38,338 nucleotides of DNA from Gammaproteobacteria bacterium (GCA_015490535.1 WFXP01000053.1:1-38338), one strand, 5' to 3'. Numbered from the stretch's first letter, positions 1 through 8,470 are shown. Notes: generated from the sequence alone by a model not told the origin. Made by a program: numbers and translations.

Positions 1-532
1 AGCGGGCATCCTTGTCGAACAGCTCCAGCTCGGTGCGCAGGGCGAAGCCGTTGTTGAAGGCGTACTCCAGCCCGATACCATACGCCAGGCTGAAGTCGTT
101 GACCCTCTCGTAGGGCAGTCCGGTATCGTTCTCCATCCTGGCCGCGCCGGCCTTGCCGAACAGGCCGAAACCGGTGTGCTCCCGGCGCTGCTTGTAGAGG
201 TAATAGAGCGCGCTGAGGGAGAACTCCTTGTAGCCCACCTCATCCGCCGGCGTCATCTCGGCCGCGCCGAGATCGGCGTATTGCCCCTCGACACTGAAGC
301 GCGGGGAGAAATCGTAGCCGAGAAACAGCTTGCCACCGGCGCTGCGCGACTCCTCCACCGTAACCGGTGTGCCGTTGGGATCCGGCTCCAGCTCCGATAT
401 TCCGGCGGCAACACCACCATACCAGCGCTTGGTGAAGCTGTTATCCGCCACGGCGGGAGCCGCGACCCCGCAGAGCAGCAGGGCCGCCGCCAACCACCCT
501 GCTGCCCCTCTCACCTGTCTCCTGATTTCCAT
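1..532 (-). CDS. OmpA-like outer-membrane beta-barrel protein (3' end outside window)
   Basis: Reading from ATG at 532, an open frame runs off the window after about 177 residues. It begins with a basic N-region and hydrophobic core ending near APAVA, a convincing signal peptide, followed by an OmpA/porin-type eight-strand barrel. The motifs WYGGVAAGISELEPDPN, GGKLFLGYDF, LSALYYLYKQ, GLFGKAG and LEYAFNNGFALR are visible. AGGGGAGAG lies about 9 nt before the ATG. The barrel is clearly paralogous to the one at the C-terminal end of the 4205-8098 protein (WYGG, ISEL, GGKLFLGYD, ENxTxLPYxRVND and EYAFxNGFALR are shared). By analogy a proline-rich linker and OmpA peptidoglycan-binding domain should follow beyond the edge, but that is not visible. 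It starts 26 nt after the preceding gene, so the two are probably one transcript. Function beyond outer-membrane anchoring is unknown. Confidence 0.85.
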   Translation of the reverse strand, partial: MEIRRQVRGAAGWLAAALLLCGVAAPAVADNSFTKRWYGGVAAGISELEPDPNGTPVTVEESRSAGGKLFLGYDFSPRFSVEGQYADLGAAEMTPADEVGYKEFSLSALYYLYKQRREHTGFGLFGKAGAARMENDTGLPYERVNDFSLAYGIGLEYAFNNGFALRTELELFDKDAR

Positions 533-558
533 GTCACTACTCTCCCCTGTCACTGCCT

Positions 559-3500
559 TCACCGCGTGCGCTCCTCTCTTCTGGCACGCCGCCGCGAACC
601 AGCCAGATAGAGCAGGGCCGCGCCAAGCATGAGCGGAAACAGGGGATCGAATCCGGCGCGGGGATTGACCGCGCAACCGCCCACACCCTCCAGACCGGTC
701 TGCAGGATCGGCTCCTCCCCATCCGCTGCTGCGATATCTCGGAAATCGGGGGCGCCATCACCGTCACCGTCCGGCAGCGCCAGGGGCCTGCCGCCCCGCC
801 GTGGGGAGACGGCGTCGTCGAGACCGTCCCCGTCCGTATCGACGAAGCCGTCCACACGTCCGTTGCCGTCAGCGTCGCTGCCACCGGCCTCCACCAGGTC
901 GCTCTTGCTGTCTCCGTCCGAATCCAGATCCCGGTAGTCCGGTGTTCCGTCACCATCCGTGTCCACCGGATTCACCCCGGCCCCCTCGGCCCGCCCCTTG
1001 CTGTCCACCTTGGGTGGTCGACCGCTGCCAAGATAGGCGTTGGTGTCGGGATCCGGCAGCTTGGCCTCGATGACATCGGGAATACCGTCGTTGTCGCTGT
1101 CCAGATCCCGATAGTCGGGCACCCGATCACCGTCCGTATCGGGGGGTGGCATGACCCCCGCGCCCGGAGCCAGACCGGTTCCGGAGTCCACTGCGGGCAT
1201 ATCCCGGCCGATGTAGCCGTTCAGATCCGGATCCTGGAGGCCGGCCTCGACGACATCCAGCAGTCCGTCGTTGTCGCTGTCCAGGTCGCGGAAGTCGGGA
1301 ATGCCGTTTCCGCCAATAGCGTCGCCATCGGTGTTGCGCTGGCCATCCTCCACCCCGTCACCGTTGTAATCGGTAATGCCGGAGTCGCTGGAGGTCTCCA
1401 CGGCATCGGCCAGGCCATTGGCGCCGAAGCCGCTGTCGATACGCCCGTCCTTGTCGCGATCCAGCGCCGCATCGTCGGCGCCGGATTCGGTGAGGTCGAA
1501 CAGGCCGTCGTTGTCGCTGTCCAGATCCAGGCTGTCGGATACCCCGTCGCCGTCGCTATCCACTCCGCTCCCGGCCCCCTCCGCAACATCCGGGATGCCG
1601 TCGTTGTCATCATCCAGATCCTGCGCATCCGGAATTCCGTCGCGATCGCTGTCCACCTTCTGGCAGGCCTCGCTGCTGCTGTCGGGAATGCAGGGGTTGG
1701 CGTTGGCGTCATCCTCTTCGTCCATCACCCCGTCTCCGTCGCTGTCCGCAACGGCGGAGTCCAGCGCGTCGATGATGTCGTCCCGGTCGCGGTTCCCGGG
1801 AGCGGCCGGATCGGCACCCACCTCGGCTCCATCCTCCTTGCCGTCGCCGTCGCTGTCCCGGTTGTCCGGGTCGGTCCCCAGACCCTCCTCAACACTGTCC
1901 GGAATGCCGTCCCCGTCGCGGTCACTGGCCGCCACGCAGACCGCACTGGTGGCGTCCGGAATGCAGGGATCGGCGTTGGCGTCATCCTCCTCGTCCATCA
2001 CCCCGTCTCCGTCGCTGTCCGCAACGGCGGAGTCCAGCGCGTCGATGATGTCGTCCCGGTCGCGGTTCCCGGGAGCGGCCGGATCGGCACCCACCTCGGC
2101 CCCGTCCTCCTTGCCGTCCCCGTCACTGTCCCGGTTGGCCGGATCGGTCCCCAGCCCCATCTCCACGCTGTCCGGCAGGCCGTCCCCATCGCTGTCGGTC
2201 GCCACCGCGCAAGCGGACAGATCGCTCTCCTCTCCCACGGCTATGGTGAGCTGCCGGTATCCCGGCAGATCCGACGGCCGCACCGCACGCTGCCGCTCCG
2301 CGCCACCGACGAACCTGACCCTCACCACATGCACCGCATCGGGATCTACTCCGCCAAAATGGGCGAGCGGCGCACCCTGGCTGCCGCGCCCCATGCCGCC
2401 GTTGATCTCCCGCACGCCCGATACGGCGTTGCCGTCGCAGTCATACAGCCGGACGGTGGCCCCCACCGCATCCCGCGCCCCCACGGTGGCGGCAACCTGG
2501 AGATAGTTTCCGTCGTTGCGGGTGTTACGCCACAGCTGCGACGGACTGCCGTTCTGGTTGATCAGCAGATCCATGTCGCCGTCGCGGTCGTAGTCTGCAA
2601 AGGATACTCCCGAGGCGGGCCCGGTGGCGGAAATACCCATGTTCTCCTGCACGAAAGCAAAGCCGCCGCCGTTGAGATAGAGCAGGCTGTTTCCCGGGCC
2701 ACGCGAGGTGAAGAAGAGATCCTCGTCCCCGTCATTGTCCACATCGGCGCACGCCACACCCGCATAGCTGCCACCAAACTCCTGCCGCAACAGGAACCGG
2801 CCCTCTTCGGTCAGCTCGAAGGCACCGACGGTTCCCGCGTCGGTGCGCACCAGATCAAAATCACCATCACCGTCGAGATCGCAGAACACCACCCCCCCTT
2901 TCTGATCGTTTCTGGTGTCCTCATTGATGGCGTCGCTGCGGCTGAAATCGCCCCGGCCGTCGTTGATGAACAGATCCGCTTCGGCGTCCGTATCGCCGGT
3001 GCCGGGCCGGCGCGCATAGAAATCCACATCGCCATCCACATCGAAGTCGGTGGCAGCCAGGTATTCACCGTTCTGTTCCCCGTCGTGAATCTCCAGGTAG
3101 CTGCTCTCGTTCAGCACGCCCGCCTGGTTGAGGTAGATGCGCATGCCGTAGCCGTTGTCCTCGATCAGCAGATCCAGATCTCCATCTGCATCGTGATCGA
3201 TCCAGGCCATTCCCTCCGAATTCCCCGGATTGAACCCCAGCAGGGTGCTGAACCCGTCCGCCTCCCCGGTGGTGTTACGGTAGATCTCCAGCCAGTAGGC
3301 GTGGTTCACCGCCAGATCCACGCGGCCATCGTCGTCGAAATCCCCCCACACCACGGAGCGCGCCGGCTTCACGTTGGTAAGGAACAGCTCCTGCGCAAAG
3401 CTGCCGCCGCAGGCCCCCTCGCCGGTCACCTGCTGACGGTAGAGCACGGTTCCGTCATCGGTATTCTGCGCCACATCGAGGCAGCCGTCGCCGTTGAAAT

Positions 3501-3678
3501 CGGCCCAGGCCACGCCGCCCTGCTTCGCTCCGTCCGCCGCCAGCTGACCGGCCTGCAGCTCAAACGCCGCATGACCCGCAACAGGGGCCGCGGCCAGGAC
3601 CAGCAACACCAGACCTCCACCCGCCGCGGCGGTTGCGCTCCACCGCGATCCGAATCCTGTAATAGGGAGATTACCCAT
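559..3678 (-). CDS. Secreted FG-GAP/ASPIC/thrombospondin-3-repeat protein with Cys-containing C-terminal sorting tail
   Basis: Frame of 1,039 residues from ATG 3678; GGAG lies 7 nt upstream, whereas the longer in-frame start at 3750 has no ribosome site and would bury the signal peptide. Order: signal peptide (about 1-38, ending GHA); seven or more FG-GAP/VCBS-type calcium-loop repeats (about 50-390, such as DFNGDGCLD, DFDDDGRVD, DLDGDGDFD, DYDRDGDMD); an ASPIC/UnbV-like domain (about 388-485, GARDAVGATVRL then INGGMGRGSQG); a long array of thrombospondin type 3 repeats (DSDGDGxPD, about 490-985); then GGC (Cys1002), FDPLFPL, a hydrophobic stretch and an Arg-rich end. That last architecture resembles the JDVT-CTERM/PEP-CTERM-like class of sorting signals recognised by an inner-membrane peptidase; this assignment is inference. 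Likely a calcium-stabilised surface or adhesion protein. It precedes an OmpA-like gene by 26 nt. Confidence 0.85.
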   Translation of the reverse strand: MGNLPITGFGSRWSATAAAGGGLVLLVLAAAPVAGHAAFELQAGQLAADGAKQGGVAWADFNGDGCLDVAQNTDDGTVLYRQQVTGEGACGGSFAQELFLTNVKPARSVVWGDFDDDGRVDLAVNHAYWLEIYRNTTGEADGFSTLLGFNPGNSEGMAWIDHDADGDLDLLIEDNGYGMRIYLNQAGVLNESSYLEIHDGEQNGEYLAATDFDVDGDVDFYARRPGTGDTDAEADLFINDGRGDFSRSDAINEDTRNDQKGGVVFCDLDGDGDFDLVRTDAGTVGAFELTEEGRFLLRQEFGGSYAGVACADVDNDGDEDLFFTSRGPGNSLLYLNGGGFAFVQENMGISATGPASGVSFADYDRDGDMDLLINQNGSPSQLWRNTRNDGNYLQVAATVGARDAVGATVRLYDCDGNAVSGVREINGGMGRGSQGAPLAHFGGVDPDAVHVVRVRFVGGAERQRAVRPSDLPGYRQLTIAVGEESDLSACAVATDSDGDGLPDSVEMGLGTDPANRDSDGDGKEDGAEVGADPAAPGNRDRDDIIDALDSAVADSDGDGVMDEEDDANADPCIPDATSAVCVAASDRDGDGIPDSVEEGLGTDPDNRDSDGDGKEDGAEVGADPAAPGNRDRDDIIDALDSAVADSDGDGVMDEEDDANANPCIPDSSSEACQKVDSDRDGIPDAQDLDDDNDGIPDVAEGAGSGVDSDGDGVSDSLDLDSDNDGLFDLTESGADDAALDRDKDGRIDSGFGANGLADAVETSSDSGITDYNGDGVEDGQRNTDGDAIGGNGIPDFRDLDSDNDGLLDVVEAGLQDPDLNGYIGRDMPAVDSGTGLAPGAGVMPPPDTDGDRVPDYRDLDSDNDGIPDVIEAKLPDPDTNAYLGSGRPPKVDSKGRAEGAGVNPVDTDGDGTPDYRDLDSDGDSKSDLVEAGGSDADGNGRVDGFVDTDGDGLDDAVSPRRGGRPLALPDGDGDGAPDFRDIAAADGEEPILQTGLEGVGGCAVNPRAGFDPLFPLMLGAALLYLAGSRRRARREERTR
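1688..2233 (-). repeat. 91-codon tandem duplication inside the TSP3 array
   Basis: Two adjacent units of 273 bp, about 1688-1960 and 1961-2233, are nearly identical at the DNA level; the block running from the ATCCTC(T/C)TCGTCC stretch to the GGTTCCCGGGAGC stretch differs by only a few bases. Each unit encodes two or three thrombospondin-3 loops plus a Cys-containing segment (DPCIPD or NPCIPD). Identity at third codon positions indicates a recent unequal-crossover expansion rather than selected similarity alone. Confidence 0.85.
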
Positions 3679-3935
3679 AACGAAACTCCATTGCTGTTTC
3701 CGCGTCCGACGAAACCACTGACCGGCAGAAACCGGTTGAGAACCGTTCACCTGGTTTGATGTTCAGGAAAAAAGAGGGGAGGAACGGGGGAATCAGACTC
3801 ACATCCATACCTCCGGCCGCGCAGATCGGCGCCCCGACCCTGGAGATACAGCTCGTTCCCTGTTGCGTAGGGCAGGTTTCATACCACTCCCCCGGTTCCC
3901 TGTGCTGATTATTAGACTCCCTTGACGGAGTACCC

Positions 3936-3952
3936 GTTGTTGCAGGAACAAC
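3936..3952. promoter_or_regulatory. Perfect inverted repeat at the predicted transcription start of the 559-3678 gene
   Basis: GTTGTT-GCAGG-AACAAC has perfect 6-bp arms and a 5-bp spacer. It starts about 9 bp downstream of the -10 hexamer at 3961-3968, a position typical for a repressor operator. A short RNA hairpin at the 5' end of the transcript is the alternative. No regulator is identified. Confidence 0.4.
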
Positions 3953-3960
3953 TGTCGCCA

Positions 3961-3989
3961 AAAATATACAGTTAGCAGGGAAATGTCAA
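3961..3989 (-). promoter_or_regulatory. Sigma-70-like promoter for the 559-3678 gene, with a long leader
   Basis: On the minus strand TTGACA (3989-3984, a perfect -35) is followed after 17 bp by TATTTT (3966-3961), or after 15 bp by TATATT (3968-3963). This predicts a start near 3953 and a leader of about 275 nt before the ATG at 3678. I looked for a riboswitch in that leader and recognised none. The remaining plus-strand stretch 3990-4160 is AT-rich and shows no gene. Confidence 0.65.
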
Positions 3990-4160
3990 GAAATAGTCAA
4001 CAAGAGCTATGGCAAGAATTCCGTGAGAAAAACGTAACGAGTAGCAAAAAGGCTAATATCGCCCCGCAACAAGCGATTCCAGAGAGAAAACGCCGCCAAA
4101 AAAAAGAAAACCAACCACTCTCTTGGCCACGGAAAAGTAACACGCGAGTGTCAAAACAAC

Positions 4161-4201
4161 TTCGCGGGAGAGAGCGACACCAATCGGCTCTCCCCCGCGA
4201 A
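4161..4201 (-). terminator. Rho-independent-type terminator of the 4205-8098 gene
   Basis: Arms 4161-4175 and 4187-4201 (15 bp, one mismatch, 11-nt loop) form a GC-rich hairpin that starts 3 nt after the TAA stop. On the minus strand it is followed by GTTGTTTTGAC, a modest T-tract. It separates this gene from the promoter of the downstream module copy. Confidence 0.75.
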
Positions 4202-4204
4202 CCG

Positions 4205-7200
4205 TTATCTGCCGATCTCGCGGAACTCCACGCGCCGGTTCAGACGGCGTCCCTCGGCGGTATCGTTGCCGGCGACAGGATTGCTCTCGCCGAAGGCTCG
4301 CAAGATCATGCGCTCGCGGGCTATGCCCTTGCTCGCCAGGTAGTCGATCACCGCCCGCGCACGCCTTTCGGAGAGCGCCATGTTGTACGCGTCGGACGCC
4401 CGGCTGTCGGTGTTGCCCTGCACCTCCACACGGGCCCGCGGAACCCTCTGCAGTTCGGCCGCAACCTCGTCCAGGGTGGACCGGGCGGTGGCGGAGAGCA
4501 GGGACGAGTCGGTTTCGAAATAGACTATCCCCAACCTGCCCAGTTTTACCTCGAGCGCCGGCTGCGGTTGCGGCTCATGCTTGGGGGGAGGAGGTGGCGC
4601 AACCGCCACTGGAGCCGGTGCCGGCTCCGGTTGCGGCGCCGGGGCCGGCTCCTCCGGCTTACTGCCGCCGAACCGCTTCAGCAGGCTGAGCGCCAGCAGC
4701 TGGGAATCGGTATCGTAGTAGTCAAACTCGCCGCGCAGCGCAAAGCCGTTGCGGAACGCATACTCCAGACCGGCGCCGAGCATCATGTGGGTATCGTTGA
4801 CCCGCGTATAGGGCAGATCGGTTTGGTTCTCCATCTTGCCATATCCGATACGCCCGAACAGGCCAAACCCCTCATGGGCCTGATGCTGCTTGAACAGATA
4901 GTAGAGCGCGCTCAGGCCATAGTCCCGGTACGCCACATCCCCGCCCGGGACATTCGGATCCGTCGAACCTATTCTGGCCTCACCCTGATCGCTGTAATAA
5001 CCCTCGAAGCTGACGCGCTCGGACCAGTCATACCCGAGGAACAGCTTGCCCCCGCCGCTGCGGGTCTCCTCGTTGGTGTATACCGTGGTGTTGGGATCGG
5101 GCTTCAGCTCGGAGATCCCCACCCCCAGGCCGCCATACCAGCGGCCCTGGAACTCCGTTGCGGCCAGTGCGGGCGGGATCACCATCAGCTGCATGGTAAC
5201 CCCTGCAACGACCAGAGCCAACAAGGGAGATGTGCCCGCCGCACCCCGCCCGCGCAGCAGATAGCCCAGGGCGAACAGTAGCAACAAGGGAAACAGCGGA
5301 TCGATGGAGCGGTTGTTACTTAGCGTACAGCCCAGACCGCCATCCAGACCGGTCTCCAGGCGGGGTGGCTCCTCCGGCCTCTGCCGGTAATCTGGCGTGC
5401 CATTCCCGTCGCTGTCCGGCGGGACCAGACCTCCCGCTGCCAGGGAGGTGGCGAGACCGTTTTGGTCAACCCCGAGGGCACTGCCGCTACCGCTGCCAAT
5501 GAGACCATTGCCATCGGGATCGCTGCCACCGGCCTCTATGACATCGTTGCGGCCGTCATTGTCGGAATCCAGATCGCGGAAGTCCGGAGTGCCGTCACGG
5601 TCGGTGTCGGGAGGCACCAGACCACCGGCGGCAAGCGCTGTCGCGATTCCGGCACCATTCACGCCAAGCGCGCCACCGCTGCCGCTGCCAATCAGGGCGT
5701 TGCTGTCCGGATCGGCTCCGCCAGCCTCAATGACATCGGTGATGCCGTCGTTGTCGCTATCCAGATCCCTGAAGTCGGCCACGCCGTCGGCATCGGTATC
5801 CAGCGGAACACCGCCATTGTATACAACCGGGGTGGAGGAGGTATCGGCTTCCTCCAGAGTGCTGACCAGGCCATTGCTCCCGACCGGATTGGCAGCAGTA
5901 TCGATGCGCCCGGCGCTGTCTATGGCAATACTGGACTGATCGGCACCGGACTCCCGGGCATCCAGAATGCCGTCGTTGTCGCTGTCCAGATCCAGCCGAT
6001 CGACGACCCCGTCGCCATCGGTATCCTCGTCACTTCCGCCGTTCTGCTCGGCGCTGTCCAGGATGCCGTCATTGTCATCGTCGATGTCGTCACCGTCGGG
6101 GACACCGTCGGCATCGCTGTCCACCCCAAACGGAAAGTCGATGGTAGTGTCGGCGACCAGGTTTACATCACGGGAATCGTTCGAGATGGCATACCCCTCC
6201 GGGGAATCAGCAGAATCGACCCGCACCGTATAGCTGCCGCCCACTATATTGCCGAAGGTGTAGCTCCCATCCGCAGCCGTGGTGGTGGAGCCGGCCTGGT
6301 TCCCGGCGCTGTCGATCAGGGTAACATCCACCCCGCCGATTCCGGTCTCTCCGCTGCCGGCCTGCTGGCCATCACCATCCTCGTCACGGAACACGGTGCC
6401 GGAGAGCGTCCAGGTAGCGGGACCCAGGGGGACAAACGGGAAGCTGGTGGTCACATTGGCACCGTTCTGCACCGCGATCTGAAGCGGATTGGCGGTGCTG
6501 GTTACCAGACCGTCGAGAGAGATGCTGCCAGCCTGATCCACATGGAGATAATAGGTGCCGTTCTGAATATCGGCAAAAAGGAACTGGCCGTTGGCGTCGG
6601 TGACCTGATCGCTCCCCACCTGAGAGGTCATCGCCGCATCCCTGTAGAGACGCACGGTCACACCCTGAACACCCTCACCAGGATCCAGGGAGCCGTTGCC
6701 ATCAGCGTCGTTGAATACGCTACCGGCGATCTGCGGCAGATTGAAACTGAAGCGCTGTCCGGAGAGATCCGCGCCTGCAACGGTAACCGCCACGCTCTCC
6801 GTGCCGGTGGTATATCCCGGCCCGGTCAGCTCGGGATCGGCGGCGTCCACCCGTACGATGTAGCTGCCGTCCAGCACCCGGCTGAAACTGTAGCTCCCGT
6901 CAGAACCGGTCTCCAGCGACTCCACCAGCGTATCGTTGGCATCATACTCCCCTGCGGTATCGCCATCGTCCCGATGCAGCCGAACCGTGACCGCCGCGAT
7001 ACCGGTAGTGCCGCTCCCGTCCACCACATCACCGGACACGGTTCTCAGCAGAGTGTTCAGAACGAAATACCCGGCAGTACCGCCGTACATATCGGCATCA
7101 CCGGGACCAGCACCTGCCCTGTACGTATCGCTGGGGAAAGTATTTGGGTCGGTCAGAACGTGGGCGGGGTTGCTCGCCGGATCCACATCCGGGGCAAAGT

Positions 7201-8098
7201 AGGAGAAGCCGTAATAGATCTCCCCCGCGGCCAATCCCAGATCGGCCTGGGAGACGAATGCCAGACCCAGTTGCTCGCTTCCGCCGCCAACCAATGATGG
7301 CGGAACGGAGCTGTCGGAGGTGTGAAGAAAGTCGTTGGTTCTGGGGTTGCCCACAACCCCGTAGCAGATATCGTTGGCTCCACCCGGACATCCCGCACCA
7401 CCAGCATTGACCGTAACAAGAGTGCCGTACGAAGAGGGGTTGCCCGAACTGTCGAGGGCTGTAATGGCCGCAATCTTGACGCTGTTGTTGCCCGACTTCT
7501 CGGTCACCACATGGCCGGCTTTTTCCAGATCCGCCGCCTGCACCGCAGTTATCCCGGCGCTGAATATGAAGTCGACCCGCTCGATGTCCTTGGCCTCGGA
7601 ACCTACATTGTTGAATACATCCAGCGCACCGACATTGATCACCCGCCCCGCCATTACGGCCGCCATGTCGCAACCGGTGCCATCCAGATTACCGGGGAAA
7701 TCGGGCCGATAGTTATTCGTAGTTCCGGTAGTCTCGGCAAACAGGCCACAGGAGGTTCCATTGTTTCTGCGAACCACCCTGACCAGATCCGCTACGCTCT
7801 GGTAGTCATATCTGGTACTGCCGTTGTCCAGCGAAAAGCCGTCGATCAACAGATTTCCGTTGGTACCCGAGCCATCGTCTCCCTGACCCCAGTTATAGGC
7901 GTTCCCGCCCGTAACATAGGTAGCCTGCGCCGCGGCATTACCCGGGGAGGTGTAGATATTGGTAGCCTCCCCCTTGGCCCAAACAGCAGTAGCGGACAGA
8001 GACAGCAATCCTCCGAGCAGCATGGCCGCGGCCGGGGAGGTCAGTGATGAAAAGATGCCTGGATTGGGCAAATCCGGTGAAAAGAGACGGTGCCTCAT
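4205..8098 (-). CDS. Fused TSP3/sorting-tail protein plus OmpA-family barrel and peptidoglycan-binding domain
   Basis: Frame of 1,297 residues from ATG 8098, chosen because GAGGGA lies about 8 nt upstream; the in-frame ATG at 8152 has no ribosome site. Order: signal peptide (1 to about 41, ending AVWA); an unrecognised extracellular domain (about 42-345); three SdrD B-like modules (about 350-650, such as GSVFNDADGNGSLDPGEG and GTVFRDEDGDGQ); thrombospondin-3 repeats (about 657-905); a sorting-tail motif GLGC (Cys924), IDPLFPL, hydrophobic stretch, RGRG (about 920-953); a second signal-peptide-like stretch ending PPALA (about 955-979); an OmpA barrel (about 980-1145); a Pro/Ala/Glu linker; and an OmpA_C domain (about 1185-1297) with GNTDSRASDAYNMALSERRA and GRRLNRRVE. 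The next locus encodes the same two halves as separate genes, so this is a fusion, a precursor, or a lost stop. Confidence 0.85.
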   Translation of the reverse strand: MRHRLFSPDLPNPGIFSSLTSPAAAMLLGGLLSLSATAVWAKGEATNIYTSPGNAAAQATYVTGGNAYNWGQGDDGSGTNGNLLIDGFSLDNGSTRYDYQSVADLVRVVRRNNGTSCGLFAETTGTTNNYRPDFPGNLDGTGCDMAAVMAGRVINVGALDVFNNVGSEAKDIERVDFIFSAGITAVQAADLEKAGHVVTEKSGNNSVKIAAITALDSSGNPSSYGTLVTVNAGGAGCPGGANDICYGVVGNPRTNDFLHTSDSSVPPSLVGGGSEQLGLAFVSQADLGLAAGEIYYGFSYFAPDVDPASNPAHVLTDPNTFPSDTYRAGAGPGDADMYGGTAGYFVLNTLLRTVSGDVVDGSGTTGIAAVTVRLHRDDGDTAGEYDANDTLVESLETGSDGSYSFSRVLDGSYIVRVDAADPELTGPGYTTGTESVAVTVAGADLSGQRFSFNLPQIAGSVFNDADGNGSLDPGEGVQGVTVRLYRDAAMTSQVGSDQVTDANGQFLFADIQNGTYYLHVDQAGSISLDGLVTSTANPLQIAVQNGANVTTSFPFVPLGPATWTLSGTVFRDEDGDGQQAGSGETGIGGVDVTLIDSAGNQAGSTTTAADGSYTFGNIVGGSYTVRVDSADSPEGYAISNDSRDVNLVADTTIDFPFGVDSDADGVPDGDDIDDDNDGILDSAEQNGGSDEDTDGDGVVDRLDLDSDNDGILDARESGADQSSIAIDSAGRIDTAANPVGSNGLVSTLEEADTSSTPVVYNGGVPLDTDADGVADFRDLDSDNDGITDVIEAGGADPDSNALIGSGSGGALGVNGAGIATALAAGGLVPPDTDRDGTPDFRDLDSDNDGRNDVIEAGGSDPDGNGLIGSGSGSALGVDQNGLATSLAAGGLVPPDSDGNGTPDYRQRPEEPPRLETGLDGGLGCTLSNNRSIDPLFPLLLLFALGYLLRGRGAAGTSPLLALVVAGVTMQLMVIPPALAATEFQGRWYGGLGVGISELKPDPNTTVYTNEETRSGGGKLFLGYDWSERVSFEGYYSDQGEARIGSTDPNVPGGDVAYRDYGLSALYYLFKQHQAHEGFGLFGRIGYGKMENQTDLPYTRVNDTHMMLGAGLEYAFRNGFALRGEFDYYDTDSQLLALSLLKRFGGSKPEEPAPAPQPEPAPAPVAVAPPPPPKHEPQPQPALEVKLGRLGIVYFETDSSLLSATARSTLDEVAAELQRVPRARVEVQGNTDSRASDAYNMALSERRARAVIDYLASKGIARERMILRAFGESNPVAGNDTAEGRRLNRRVEFREIGR

Positions 8099-8133
8099 TG
8101 TCGTTCCCTCGCACGATTTCCGATGCGCCGTGC

Positions 8134-8162
8134 ATTGTACAAACAAAGCCATGGTATTGAAA
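8134..8162 (-). promoter_or_regulatory. Candidate promoter of the fused OmpA gene
   Basis: Minus strand TTTCAA (8162-8157), 17-bp spacer, TACAAT (8139-8134), about 35 nt upstream of the ATG at 8098. The -10 matches five of six consensus bases; the -35 is weak. Palindromic element A ends 10 bp upstream of the -35, so its insertion may have replaced upstream control sequence. Confidence 0.4.
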
Positions 8163-8172
8163 GATAAAAAAA

Positions 8173-8442
8173 TGGGTCTTCACCGAATGGTGTGGGTGAA
8201 ATGGCAAATCACCGCGTAGCGGCTTCGTCCTTGACAGGCGGAATGCACGCCGGAAGATGGTCGGCAGAAGGGGATTGGGGACACTTTGGGATAGCCAAGC
8301 CACTTGCAATTCGCACAGGTGGTGGCCATCCATAGTCTCCAGCCAGACGACCCCAATCCCCTTCTGGCTACCGAGTATGTGGCGCGCATTCCGCCTGTCA
8401 AGGATGATTTGCCATTTCACCCACCCGATTCGGGAAAGACCC
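8173..8442. mobile_element. Palindromic MITE-like element, family 1, copy A
   Basis: A 270-bp non-coding element lies between metH and the fused OmpA gene. Its outer arms (about 8173-8211 and 8405-8442) are inverted repeats, as are the inner arms carrying CCTTGACAGGCGGAATGC and its complement. The direct repeat AGATAAAAAA lies immediately outside each end (8162-8171 and 8443-8452), a probable target-site duplication. The left arm carries an extra 16-17 bp (CCGCGTAGCGG...) absent from the right arm. The core orientation relative to this extra block is reversed compared with copies B, C and D. The tips (GGGTCTTC) recall ISL3-family ends, so trans-mobilisation by such a transposase is my inference. 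It begins 27 nt after the metH stop. Confidence 0.8.
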
Positions 8443-8470
8443 AGATAAAAAATAACCTGATGATGAGATG

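Noticed and set aside
700-2230. Regularly spaced short repeats that at first resemble a CRISPR array
   Set aside because: They are in-frame codons for DxDxDGxxD calcium loops within one long protein; spacing follows codons and there are no unique spacers or cas genes.
3679-3961. Minus-strand frame of 96 codons in the leader of the FG-GAP gene
   Set aside because: No ribosome site, no recognisable domain, and it overlaps the real start in another frame. The stretch is better read as untranslated leader.
5462-7297. Long plus-strand open frame of 611 codons, and similar long frames at 2329-3759, 10172-12190, 16533-18113 and 35277-37871
   Set aside because: These lie antisense to clearly recognisable genes. 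The encoded sequences show no domain, and long antisense frames are expected in GC-rich DNA and Asp/Gly-rich repeats. The 35277-37871 frame even crosses a palindromic element.
8099-8172. Cobalamin or SAM riboswitch near metH
   Set aside because: No matching conserved boxes are visible in either flank, and the true metH upstream region (12155-12217) is too short.
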